This document shows positions 8,079 to 18,516 of a DNA stretch of 36,859 nt, one piece after another (the stretch's first letter is position 1; each line of letters starts with the position of its first letter). Source of the DNA: Desulfobacterales bacterium (lineage in GTDB: Bacteria > Desulfobacterota > Desulfobacteria > Desulfobacterales > JAHDSC01). Both the position numbers and the translations under genes were made by a program. The stretch is taken from the NCBI GenBank assembly GCA_016931455.1, contig JAFGES010000121.1, positions 1-36,859 of the forward strand, given 5' to 3'. The notes beneath the pieces were generated by a model that saw only the letters and a program-made list of their open reading frames with translations, was not told the origin of the DNA and did not search any database.

Positions 8079-10664
8079 TTAACGAAAACACAGCACTTTT
8101 TGTGAGATGATGTCTGCTATGATCTTGAAATTTTCTCCTTGAGCGTCATAAACCTGCACAACATCTTTATAACTGCTGTACGATGGAATAAGTTCCGTTA
8201 AAATATTCGGCAACCGATTTAATTCCTTTAGATTATAATAAACATCTTTTTCACCGGGAAAAATAGCCACATAAAAAATTTTTGTTTCAACCAAATCATT
8301 GAAGAAATGAGTTCCAAAAGAAAGTTCCGGCATCAAATCACCGCTCACATAGGCAATTTCCCCTAAAACAGTGATCTGATTGATTTCCGAAAAACTAACC
8401 GGCACGCCCAATGAAGGTGTCGTAGATCCCCACCTCCCAGGACCCAACAACATGGTGGGAAGTTCTTCTTTATTTACAATCTGCCGGTTTAATTTTCCTA
8501 TAAGTCGGGCCACATCATATTTTTTGGACAACGGCATTTGAATATACTGTTGAGGATCAACATAAATAATTCTACGAATAGGCTGAGAAATACTTCCACC
8601 GAAAAAATTTCCTTCAAACTCAAAAAGAATTCTATTTTTTTCCACATTTTCGGGGAATTTTACCTTCTTTCCCAATCCTATTGTCTGAAGTGGTCTACAT
8701 TGTAACAGATTAATATGGAACTGCCCCTCTTTGGTAAAATTTACCGTAAATTCCGTATCGACGGGATAGCTGTAAATCGTTTCCAGTTTTTTCAGAAGCT
8801 TGTCCATTATCTCGGCAAAAGAGGTGGTGGATAACAACTTGTCAAATGTAACAATCCATGCTTCTTTGCCTTTGATGCCGAGCTCACGCATTTTTCTGTT
8901 CGTCTCATGATCCTTTATGCCGATATAATCCATTTTGATACCGGGTTCTGCGCTCATCAATTCCGTAATTGAAACGGTTTCCAGCCTATTTTCTTTTATA
9001 TTGAGCACATCCACATCGTGTTGCGAAAATCTTCTCGTATCTTCTATACCGCCGTGCGGTTTACGCGAGGGAGCGTCCAGGGCAACCATACGCGGATAAT
9101 CACCTTCAACACGGTTAACGGCGCGTGTTCCAAGGCCTAAAACCAATCTCAGCATACCGGCCTTTGGATCCATGTCCTTTTTCCAAATAAAGGTGTTTTG
9201 AGAGACGCCGACTCCGGCAGCATCCGGAAAGAAATAATAATTACGGTGTAATCCTGAAACCCTTTGAATCAATAGGGCCATTTGTTCATCAGCTTGTCCA
9301 AGCCCTCTTTGCAAGCGATAGGTTAAAGCATCTTCATTCATTGTGCTGGCATAAATTTTCCGGATTGAATCTTCCAACTGCGCATAACGCTGTTCCGGAG
9401 GACCCTGATTGACTAAAAAAATTGTCTTATATTTGCCGGCAAAAGCATCTCCGAATGAATCTTCCAGCAAGCTGCTGGAACGAACAATAATGGGAGATTG
9501 ACCAAAATATTCTATTAATTGTAAAAGCTGCTCTTTAATTTCATCCGGGAAAATTCCTTTTTCCATTTTGTCTTTCAGAATGCCGGCTGCCTCAAAATAG
9601 CCTTCTTTGGTCTTCTGCTTCATACGCAGTTTCCATAAGCCGTTTTGTATTAAATAAGTATAATAGACATCTGCGCCGACATAGAAGGAATCATGAGGTT
9701 CCAACAGCTTTTGCCAATCAATATTTTGATCTTTCATCAAAATTTTTCTGGCAAGAAGCATTCCGGCCGCTTTGCCGCCGATAAATCCGGTGCCGATCAA
9801 CCTTCGATAAATATTTAATAAATCTTCAAGCGAAAAATTTTCTTTGACCAGCGCCAACATTTTCGGATCACGGGTAATCATTATCCGGCATAACTGGTCA
9901 ACTATCTTTTGACGCTTTTCCGGATCGGATTGATCCGAAAGTAAGTCTTCCGCCTCTAAAAATAGACGATTCCAATAATCTAGATTTCTTTTGGATTGTT
10001 TGGATTGTTTTTCAAATAAGGGATAAAACAGCTTTGTCGTATCCAAGCTGCTGGCAATCGGAGTAAAACGTTGTCCTTCCTTTACATGCGGCAAAAACAT
10101 CGTAGGCGAGTATCGTTGCCATACTTTTAAGGGGTGAACGTTGAAACCGTCTTTATAGTTGTGAACATCTATTAGAACTTGGGTAATATCCCGGATACGG
10201 GCAACGGTTTGAAAGGAATGCCGATCTCTGATAATCGAAAAATATGCCACGGTCTCCAATTCAAAAAGATAAGGACAGGTGATCAAAAAGAAATTTCCAA
10301 TCATCAAATCGTTTGCCCAGGCAGATAACAAATCCGATAGACAATCAAAAACATAATACACACCCTCACCTTCCCGAGTCACAATTTGGTGCACCTGGGT
10401 CGAAAAGGATTCAAAACCACTTTGGGCATCTAAATAATAAATGATAACATTATGTTGTTTTTCGATTAACGGTGCATGATCAGCAAACCGCATATAGACT
10501 ACTTTATGGTTATCTTCCAGCGCCTTGCCGACATAAAAATCAACAAGATATTTATAATCTGCAATATCATCCACCCGCCAGACAACATTATCACCGACCC
10601 GCAAATCATCGATGATCTCATCCAACCCTTTCAAACCGGTACTGACACGAGCCGCTGATTTCAT
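8079..10664 (-). CDS. KaiC-like domain fused to PEP synthase/PPDK N-terminal domain, 861 aa
   Basis: Residues 1-220 resemble a KaiC/RecA-like ATPase (STGLKGLDEIIDDLRVGDNV), but the P-loop is absent: the place for GxxGxGKT reads VVWRVDDIADYKYL. A Walker-B-like strand YYVFDCLSDLL (103-113) remains. Residues 290-760 form a pyruvate phosphate dikinase/PEP synthase ATP-binding domain, with GTGFIGGKAAGMLLARKIL (291-309), PIIVRSSSLLEDSFGDAFAG (391-410) and KYKTIF. I see no swivelling phosphohistidine domain (TGGxxSHAA) and no C-terminal PEP barrel, so it is not a complete PEP synthase. It may transfer phosphate to or from a separate partner, or act as a sensor. The start has GGAGG 6 bases upstream. 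It is in line with gdhA and pyrG on the minus strand. Confidence 0.85.
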   Translation of the reverse strand: MKSAARVSTGLKGLDEIIDDLRVGDNVVWRVDDIADYKYLVDFYVGKALEDNHKVVYMRFADHAPLIEKQHNVIIYYLDAQSGFESFSTQVHQIVTREGEGVYYVFDCLSDLLSAWANDLMIGNFFLITCPYLFELETVAYFSIIRDRHSFQTVARIRDITQVLIDVHNYKDGFNVHPLKVWQRYSPTMFLPHVKEGQRFTPIASSLDTTKLFYPLFEKQSKQSKRNLDYWNRLFLEAEDLLSDQSDPEKRQKIVDQLCRIMITRDPKMLALVKENFSLEDLLNIYRRLIGTGFIGGKAAGMLLARKILMKDQNIDWQKLLEPHDSFYVGADVYYTYLIQNGLWKLRMKQKTKEGYFEAAGILKDKMEKGIFPDEIKEQLLQLIEYFGQSPIIVRSSSLLEDSFGDAFAGKYKTIFLVNQGPPEQRYAQLEDSIRKIYASTMNEDALTYRLQRGLGQADEQMALLIQRVSGLHRNYYFFPDAAGVGVSQNTFIWKKDMDPKAGMLRLVLGLGTRAVNRVEGDYPRMVALDAPSRKPHGGIEDTRRFSQHDVDVLNIKENRLETVSITELMSAEPGIKMDYIGIKDHETNRKMRELGIKGKEAWIVTFDKLLSTTSFAEIMDKLLKKLETIYSYPVDTEFTVNFTKEGQFHINLLQCRPLQTIGLGKKVKFPENVEKNRILFEFEGNFFGGSISQPIRRIIYVDPQQYIQMPLSKKYDVARLIGKLNRQIVNKEELPTMLLGPGRWGSTTPSLGVPVSFSEINQITVLGEIAYVSGDLMPELSFGTHFFNDLVETKIFYVAIFPGEKDVYYNLKELNRLPNILTELIPSYSSYKDVVQVYDAQGENFKIIADIISQKVLCFR

Positions 10665-10798
10665 ATAGGTCCTCCATAATTATTGCTGTTTATAAGCTCC
10701 TTGGTTCTCAGGGGCTATACGTCTTTCCATCTGAGTGAAAGATGCAGATACGTTGTTTAAATTTTTTCCAATATCGCCGTCTATCGTAGTTTTGATTG

Positions 10799-10841
10799 CC
10801 TGTCTGCGTGCAAAAAAATCGAATACAGGCACGCAGACAGG
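10799..10841 (-). terminator. 13-bp perfect inverted repeat downstream of gdhA
   Basis: CCTGTCTGCGTGC (10799-10811) is the exact complement of 10829-10841, with a 17-base loop that includes a run of seven A on the plus strand. It lies 17 bases after the gdhA stop on the minus strand. No T-tract follows the stem on that strand, so it is not a classic intrinsic terminator. It may be a processing or stabilising hairpin, or an operator. Confidence 0.45.
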
Positions 10842-10857
10842 ACATATACATATATGG

Positions 10858-12207
10858 TTAAACTAACCCTTGGTCCATCATGGCGTCAACCACCTTGACA
10901 AAACCGGCAATATTCGCGCCTACTACATAGTTGCCCGGTTTGCCGTATTGTTCGGCGGTATCCAAACTGGTTTTGTGAATACTTTGCATGATCATCCGCA
11001 AACGGTTATCCACTTCTTCACGCGTCCATGAAAGACGCATACTGTTTTGAGTCATTTCCAGGCCGGATACCGAAACACCGCCTGCATTGGCCGCTTTGCC
11101 CGGTCCATAAAGGATACCTTTATCAATAAAAATATCGACACCCTCCGGAACAGTCGGCATATTCGCTCCTTCAGAAACCACCTTAATCCCATTATCAACC
11201 AGATTTTGGGCATCCTTGGCATTGACTTCGTTCTGGGTGGCGCTGGGAAATGCGCAATCGGCTTTATGCCTCCAAAGAGGGTTGTAATCCAGTGCCGGAT
11301 CAACCGGAGTATAAACGGCTGTCGGATACTTGTCCGCATATTCTTTGATACGACCCCTTTTGATGGTTTTCAGCGTCTTTACAAACTCCAGTTTTTCTCT
11401 GTCAATTCCGCTTTCGTCGTAGATATATCCGGAGGAATCGGAAAGGCTCAATACTTTGGCTTTCATATCCAGCAGTTTTTCCACAGTATACTGAGCAACG
11501 TTTCCTGAACCTGAAACCAAGCAAGTCGCGCCTTCCAGGCTTTTATTTTTTGTAGCCAGCATTTCAGCCGCAAAGTAGACGCACCCATAACCGGTGGCTT
11601 CCGGACGAATAAGACTCCCACCCCAGTTGAGGCTTTTGCCGGTTAAAACACCGGTAAATTCATTACGCAATTTTTTGTACATTCCAAACAGATAGCCGAT
11701 CTCGCGACCGCCTACACCGATATCGCCCGCCGGCACGTCGGTATTGGGACCGATATAGCGAAAGAGTTCGCACATAAAACTTTGGCAAAAGCGCATGACT
11801 TCATTATCTGATTTACCTTTGGGATCAAAGTCCGATCCTCCTTTTCCACCGCCCATCGGCAGAGTGGTCAGAGCATTTTTAAAAACCTGTTCAAATGCTA
11901 AAAACTTGAGAATTCCCAGATTAACGGATGGATGAAATCGCAGTCCGCCTTTATAAGGCCCAATTGCGCTGCTCATTTCAATACGGAATCCCCGGTTGAC
12001 TTGAATCGTACCCTGATCGTCCAGCCAAGGTACCCTGAATAAGATTACACGTTCCGGTTCGACGAGTCTTTCCAATATCTTGGCATTACCGTATTCCGGA
12101 TTTCGATCCAGAACCGGTTTGACGGACTCCATCACTTCTCCGACTGCTTGATGAAATTCTTTTTCTGTTGGATCTTTGCTCTTTACAATTTGAATAATGT
12201 CAGACAT
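10858..12207 (-). CDS. gdhA: NADP-type glutamate dehydrogenase
   Basis: 449 residues, the length of the hexameric bacterial enzyme. It catalyses reversible reductive amination of 2-oxoglutarate with ammonia to glutamate, linking carbon and nitrogen metabolism in the cytoplasm. Key segments are GPYKGGLRFHPSVN (83-96), catalytic-lysine motif PMGGGKGGSDFDPKG (117-131, K122), VPAGDIGVGGREIG (158-171) and the dinucleotide-binding turn VSGSGNVAQY near residue 232. The start has AAGGAG 8 bases upstream. Cofactor choice (NADPH) is inferred from overall similarity to the GdhA class. A 285-base gap upstream should hold its promoter. Confidence 0.96.
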   Translation of the reverse strand: MSDIIQIVKSKDPTEKEFHQAVGEVMESVKPVLDRNPEYGNAKILERLVEPERVILFRVPWLDDQGTIQVNRGFRIEMSSAIGPYKGGLRFHPSVNLGILKFLAFEQVFKNALTTLPMGGGKGGSDFDPKGKSDNEVMRFCQSFMCELFRYIGPNTDVPAGDIGVGGREIGYLFGMYKKLRNEFTGVLTGKSLNWGGSLIRPEATGYGCVYFAAEMLATKNKSLEGATCLVSGSGNVAQYTVEKLLDMKAKVLSLSDSSGYIYDESGIDREKLEFVKTLKTIKRGRIKEYADKYPTAVYTPVDPALDYNPLWRHKADCAFPSATQNEVNAKDAQNLVDNGIKVVSEGANMPTVPEGVDIFIDKGILYGPGKAANAGGVSVSGLEMTQNSMRLSWTREEVDNRLRMIMQSIHKTSLDTAEQYGKPGNYVVGANIAGFVKVVDAMMDQGLV

Positions 12208-12381
12208 TTCGTTTTCTCCTTCTAAAATAATAAATTTACCCGCTCCTTAGTTTCGGCCAAAATGTTATAGCAAATTAAATGCCAAAAAAATAATATCTCA
12301 ACTGTATAACCGTATAACAAACTAATTTATTTATATTATATTGAAAATCTATTTTAGAAGGCGATAAATAAATAAAAATAA

Positions 12382-12430
12382 ATCCTACAATCCGGTGTTT
12401 TTTTTCATTTTTCCCACCTCAATGTAGGAT
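12382..12430 (-). terminator. Terminator-like hairpin after pyrG
   Basis: ATCCTACA (12382-12389) pairs with TGTAGGAT (12423-12430), and inside this GGTG (12394-12397) pairs with CACC (12415-12418). On the minus strand the stem is followed by TTTATTTTTATTT. It lies about 60 bases past the pyrG stop and upstream of gdhA, so it probably ends the pyrG transcript and separates it from gdhA. The long A-rich loop makes it imperfect. Confidence 0.5.
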
Positions 12431-12492
12431 AAATCTTATAGGCCCCTCCCGATACCCGCCTTTATCAACAGGCTTTTTCCTCCTTCACGACT

Positions 12493-14450
<1,958 letters not shown>

Positions 14451-14605
14451 ATGAATCAAATTCAATATATTTCCGACGAAAACAACAACCAAACATAACA
14501 GGGGGTATCCTATTGGAGCTAAAAGGAAAAGGCAAGGATATCATCTGGAAGGGACTTAATGTAAAGAATTATATTGATGAGGAAAGATCATCATGGAATG
14601 GATAA
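14451..14605 (+). pseudogene. Frameshifted antitoxin remnant
   Basis: The ATG at 14451 opens MNQIQYISDENNNQ, a typical start for a small antitoxin (compare xxVQYITDENGNxT), but TAA at 14496 ends it. Shifting frame near 14491-14495 gives ITGGILLELKGKGKDIIWKG and then LNVKNYIDEERSSWNG, ending at TAA 14603-14605. The joined product would be about 50 residues. The last 13 bases overlap the toxin start at 14593, as in type II toxin-antitoxin operons. Family assignment is by pattern and partner, and one sequencing error could also explain the break. Confidence 0.55.
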
Positions 14606-14850
14606 ATGAATTACGTGGAAAAACGGTAGGCCTTGATACCGCACCGCTGATTTACTTTATTGAAGAAAATCCCGCGCGTACATCGAGACGGTAAAACTTT
14701 TCTTTGAAGCAATGGACAGAGGAGACTTTTGGGTTGTCACTTCAACAGTGACCTTACTTGAAGTGCTGGTGCATCCTTTACGCAGCAATAACAGAGAACC
14801 TGCAACGGAATACCGGGACATCCTATCCCTTATCACATTTGCAATTCATT
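14593..14850 (+). pseudogene. Broken PIN-domain (VapC-like) toxin
   Basis: The ATG at 14593 starts MEWINELRGKTVGLDTAPLI followed by YFIEENP, the first strand of a PIN-domain RNase with its metal-binding Asp. The frame stops at 14692-14694. A second frame from about 14676 continues the same protein: AYIETVKLFFEAMDRGDF then WVVTSTVTLLEVLVHPLRSN with the conserved Glu, and EYRDILS. Homology fades after about 14840 and the later PIN acidic residues are missing. It is therefore frameshifted and 3'-truncated, the cut lying next to a 27-nt repeat (14857-14883). It is presumably non-functional. Confidence 0.7.
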
Positions 14851-14856
14851 ATAAAC

Positions 14857-14883
14857 CAATAATACAATGGACGTCCCCTAAAA
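14857..14883. repeat. 27-nt dispersed repeat, copy 1
   Basis: This stretch, containing GGACGTCCCCTAAAA, is identical over 27 bases to 25396-25422 in the same orientation. It sits directly after the truncated PIN toxin and 31 bases before the 3' end of the next gene. A shared mobile-element end is the simplest reading, but no transposase is attached to either copy. Confidence 0.75.
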
Positions 14884-14913
14884 TTCCCTTGGCATTTACC
14901 TACTTTCCATAGG

Positions 14914-17523
14914 CTATGGAATAACCACCATTATCTTGAAAGAAAACACATTATTGGTCAAAGGTGTTAACGGATTATTACCGCTATCGAGTAACCCGTA
15001 TTCCACCTGAAATTCATGAATCCCTTCAGCTGCCGATACAGAAACCTGGATGGTATAAGATATCCAAAGTTCAGTAGCAGACGTCCATCCAATACCTGTT
15101 CTGGTGTAGGTTATACCTGTTGGCAAATCGGTGACGGACTCAGTAAAATAGGCCACCTCGCTGAGGAGTTCCTCCGCGCCTGTTATCGAGCGCGTGTCAC
15201 TAATGGAACTGCCTTTACTGATTTCATAATCCGCGCCTTCATCCAAAAGCACGGTGATGGTGTGCGAGTGAGATAAATTATCCGTATTCATGGCTGTCGC
15301 GGTAATGGTATTTGATCCTGAAACAAGGGGCACTCCGGCAGCCACAAAGTTTCCTTCAGCAATGATCGCACTGATGCCGTTTACCGTAACCACTGCAGCG
15401 CTGTCGTTGATCGTACCGGAAACATCGATGGGAGAACTTTCTATAGTAGCGCCATCAGCCGGTGATGTAATGACGAGTGTGGGGGCTGAAAGGAGCGCCG
15501 GTATGGTGGCTGCCGATTTCATATGAACCAGATAGGCTTCACTGTTAAAGATATTGAATTGTACACCCGATGGAAAACCGCTGTCATTAACCGTCGTTTC
15601 AAATGCACCGGTTGACTTGTTAAACCGCTGGATACTGACGGCCTCGATTCCGCTGCCGATATCGCTGAGCAGATCATATGAAGAATAGCCATTGGGCATG
15701 CAGGAGATCGATACAATATTAAACCCTTCGGAGAGTGAAACAGGATTAATGCTGACAGGGCCCGTGATAGAGACGGTTTTATCCGCATTCATGTAAACGA
15801 TATATCCTTCGCCATCCGTGATAGTGAATTCATCACCACTTGCCGCTCCGTTTTCATAATAGGTCGTTTCGTATATACCTGTTGCAGTGTTATATCTCTG
15901 GATGCTTACGATTTCCGTTTCATCGCCTAATTCGTTTAAAAGATCGTAAGACGTATATCCTGTGGGGACACTCACCGGATAGCCGACAATATTTATCCCT
16001 TTTGTCAGATGGACATCCGGCGCCATCGGGTCTGTACCGCCATCAAATTCTCCCTGGTTGGTAATGCCGTCAAAATCCATATCTTCAAGATTGTCCGGAA
16101 TTCCGTCTCCGTCGGAATCAGCAGAAAGTGGATTGGTTCCTAAGGTATTGATTTCATAATCATCGGTAATTCCGTCATTATCATCATCATCGTCACAGGC
16201 ATCACCCCACTGGTCACCGTCGGTATTGATCTGATCGGAATTGGGAATATCCGGGCAATTATCAGAGAGATCTGGGACTCCATCGCCATCGGTGTCTGTT
16301 TCCAGCATGGATGTGTAGATAGCCAGTATGGAAACGGCTGTGTCATATGCATTATTATTCCAACTGCCGTTTGATTCCTGTTGGGACAGCAGATAGGCAA
16401 GGGTATTCTGCACCTCCGTGGCTGAAAGCTCTACATTGGCGATGGCCGTGTAAACCAGGGCTGTTTCATAAATGGTACTGGTTCCTTCAGAGCCAAATCC
16501 ATTATCTGCATTTTGCTGCGTTTTGAGCCAGGCAATGCCGTTGCCAATAACGGATTCCAGATCAAAGCTTTCCGCGGATGTTTCCAGGGCCATAAGAACC
16601 CTAGCTGTCAAGTAAATATTGCTGTCCGACCCTTTGCTCAGTCCCCATCCACCATCAATATTTTGGGCTGCTATAAGATAAGCAACTGGATTTACAAGGG
16701 CAGATGAATCATATCCACCTGATGTGAGTGATATCTGTAAGGAATAGGTGCTTGTTGCGTTGCCGTATATTTGAATTCGTCTTATACCGGGTTCAATCGT
16801 AATTCCCTCTGCGTTTAGGTATGTGGACGATGCGATGGGGCCCCATGTATAATACGTCGATGAATCATTTGGAAAAAGAATGAAGTTAATGCTGCCGGAT
16901 ATATCTGAAACAAGTATTTGGAAGTTTGAAGCATCTGCCGGATAATCAAGAGAAAATTCCTGGGTTTCACCGGCAGTTATGGTTTTATTAAGGATAAGCA
17001 AACCCTTTGGAACGGACGTAAAGCTCATCGCATTTAGTGCCAGTGATGTATCAAGGCAGTTAGTGGAATAGCCTTCTGCCGGCCCCCATCCGCCTTCAGG
17101 ATAATTGGGGGTAGTATTGTCAGTTTCACCTGGATTCTGTCCAGCCAATAACTCATCTATCAGTGAAGTAACATCAGATCCTTCCTGAGCGAGTACAGCT
17201 ATCTTTCTGGCCAGATAATCATTATTTGGCGTTGTGGTATTGTTTAGAAAACTGATTGCATTGTTATATTTATCGCCTAACGAGGAGACCTTTTTTAAAA
17301 TATCAGCTACAACCGTAGTATCTCTGAGTTCAGTATTTTCGGAATTCCCCCAGCTGCCGGATGGATTCTGATTTGACATCAGCCATGAAATGCCGTTATT
17401 TATTTCCTCCATTTGGGCAGATGCCGTGAACGGCGAAAATGACAGGAGGATTGAAAAAAATAGGACAGCGGTGATGCTTATAGCCCTGGAATGTGCTGTT
17501 CTATCTGATATGTTATTTTTCAT
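14914..17523 (-). CDS. Exported protein with cyclase-fold repeats, TSP3 repeats and paired GxN[IL]V domains, 869 aa
   Basis: A signal peptide ends near TASA (residue 36). Residues 37-405 hold repeated alpha-toroid units with QW-like motifs (WLMSNQNPSGSWG, LIAAQNIDGGWG, WLKTQQNADNGFG, LLSQQESNGSW), as in the terpenoid cyclase/prenyltransferase fold; no cyclase DxDD motif was seen, so this is likely a binding scaffold. Residues 411-500 are Asp-rich calcium-binding TSP3-like repeats (DTDGDGVPDLSDNCPD). Two copies of an about 80-residue domain follow (GINIVGYP near 508, GFNIVSIS near 597), each with SYDLL and SIQR[YF]. An Ig-like segment starts at TSPADGATIESS (about 683). The C-terminal about 100 residues are beta-rich. 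It is secreted or surface-bound; the function is unknown. Confidence 0.85.
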   Translation of the reverse strand: MKNNISDRTAHSRAISITAVLFFSILLSFSPFTASAQMEEINNGISWLMSNQNPSGSWGNSENTELRDTTVVADILKKVSSLGDKYNNAISFLNNTTTPNNDYLARKIAVLAQEGSDVTSLIDELLAGQNPGETDNTTPNYPEGGWGPAEGYSTNCLDTSLALNAMSFTSVPKGLLILNKTITAGETQEFSLDYPADASNFQILVSDISGSINFILFPNDSSTYYTWGPIASSTYLNAEGITIEPGIRRIQIYGNATSTYSLQISLTSGGYDSSALVNPVAYLIAAQNIDGGWGLSKGSDSNIYLTARVLMALETSAESFDLESVIGNGIAWLKTQQNADNGFGSEGTSTIYETALVYTAIANVELSATEVQNTLAYLLSQQESNGSWNNNAYDTAVSILAIYTSMLETDTDGDGVPDLSDNCPDIPNSDQINTDGDQWGDACDDDDDNDGITDDYEINTLGTNPLSADSDGDGIPDNLEDMDFDGITNQGEFDGGTDPMAPDVHLTKGINIVGYPVSVPTGYTSYDLLNELGDETEIVSIQRYNTATGIYETTYYENGAASGDEFTITDGEGYIVYMNADKTVSITGPVSINPVSLSEGFNIVSISCMPNGYSSYDLLSDIGSGIEAVSIQRFNKSTGAFETTVNDSGFPSGVQFNIFNSEAYLVHMKSAATIPALLSAPTLVITSPADGATIESSPIDVSGTINDSAAVVTVNGISAIIAEGNFVAAGVPLVSGSNTITATAMNTDNLSHSHTITVLLDEGADYEISKGSSISDTRSITGAEELLSEVAYFTESVTDLPTGITYTRTGIGWTSATELWISYTIQVSVSAAEGIHEFQVEYGLLDSGNNPLTPLTNNVFSFKIMVVIP

Positions 17524-17589
17524 GTTTTTTGTCTCTCGTCCTGATTAGAATTTATGAATAATTGTTAATTATTTTATTATTTATAAAAT

Positions 17590-17623
17590 CGTAGGTTGGG
17601 TTGAGTGAAACGAAACCCAACAA
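17590..17623 (+). repeat. REP hairpin 1
   Basis: GTAG at 17591-17594 is followed by GTTGGGTT, then GA, then GT-GAA-AC, then GA, then AACCCAAC to 17621. The 8-bp stem, tandem GA and inner 2-bp stem form a hairpin with a GTAG foot, the layout of RAYT-associated REP elements. It lies at the 3' end of the RAYT pseudogene. Confidence 0.85.
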
Positions 17624-17627
17624 ATCC

Positions 17628-18166
17628 TTATTCCTTTCCAACCGTTTTATCAAAAATTACATCCCGTCCAGCACCTCAATTCGCATCATATTTACCGTCA
17701 CGAACATATCGGTGAAAACTCGAATATTCCTAATCCGTTGGCACTTTTAACAAGCCATGTTTTACAGGATTATAATGGATATACTCCACATGTTTGATAT
17801 AATCCTCATCATCCCGAATAAGGTGTTCCCAAAATCGACGTTGCCAGACAGACTGTTTTTTTCGCTTTCTTGATTCCCAAGGTGTATGTTTAAATTTTAA
17901 TCACACTTTCTTGTGAAATAGCTTTTTACAAGTCGCCACAATTTTGAAAAATCCCGATCACCCTCGGGTAATGTCCATATGAAATGCAAATGGTCCGTCA
18001 GTAGCACAAAAGCGTCGATCTCAAAGGGATGTTGTTCCATTACCCGTTTAAATGCATCCCGTAGTAGTTTTACATTTTTAGGTCGTGTTAGAATTTTTGA
18101 CCTTTTTAAAGAAGCAACCGTGAAAAAATACGTATCTCCTTTTGTTAGTGCCTGGTGGTATCGCAT
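17628..18166 (-). pseudogene. Decayed REP-associated tyrosine transposase (RAYT, IS200-like Y1)
   Basis: The N-terminus MRYHQALTKGDTYFFTVASL is that of a complete RAYT. The HUH motif appears as DHLHFIW and the catalytic Tyr in VKSYFTR. The frame then ends at TAA just after KCD (17897). In another frame the protein continues KFKHTPWESRKRKKQSVWQR, FWEHLIRDDEDYIKHVEYIH and YNPVKHGLL, then meets TAG at 17730-17732 (expected Trp in DWEYSSFHRYV) and TGA at 17676-17678 (again an expected Trp), and ends at 17628. One frameshift and two nonsense codons make it dead. RAYTs mobilise REP hairpins; matching hairpins flank it. Confidence 0.85.
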
Positions 18167-18208
18167 TTCGTATTATTCAATTCGCCATACGTGCCAGCCT
18201 TAGCCATT

Positions 18209-18244
18209 CGTAGGTTGTGTTGAACAGAGTCAAACTCAACAAAA
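18209..18244 (+). repeat. REP hairpin 2 (diverged)
   Basis: A CGTAG foot, then GTTGTGTT-GA-AC-AGA-GT-CA-AACTCAAC. The outer stem has a mismatch compared with the other copies, but the inner pairs AC/GT remain complementary. It lies on the 5' side of the RAYT pseudogene. Confidence 0.7.
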
Positions 18245-18344
18245 CCGGTTAATTATTGGGAATAAATCAAATTACTTCGTACTTGGATTCTTCTCGTAAA
18301 ACCAGTTTAAGTTATCACTCAAAGCCCATCACCAATCAATGGTT

Positions 18345-18449
18345 GTTGGGTTGAGCTCGGTTCCATGTTCGCAATCATCGTTTTCACTAGACATCATATG
18401 CCGATGAATGATCCCGAGTGTGCGATTAACTCGCTTAACCCAACCTACG
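18345..18449. repeat. Inverted pair of REP half-sites
   Basis: GTTGGGTTGAGC (18345-18356) and the inverted copy GCTTAACCCAACCTACG (18433-18449), with a complete GTAG foot on the second, bound about 76 bases of unique DNA. They match the REP arm seen at 17590 and 30579 and may be a REP split by insertion or two partial REPs. The surrounding 18167-18516 gap holds no gene. Confidence 0.6.
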
Positions 18450-18516
18450 CCGCTCCGCCGCTCCGTAGCCATATTGTCAAGAATGAACATCTGATTCTTT
18501 CCCATTTATAGATAAA

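Noticed and set aside
11047-11508. 153-codon open frame on the plus strand opposite gdhA
   Set aside because: It lies fully inside the well-supported gdhA gene on the other strand, has no ribosome binding site and has no protein-like features.
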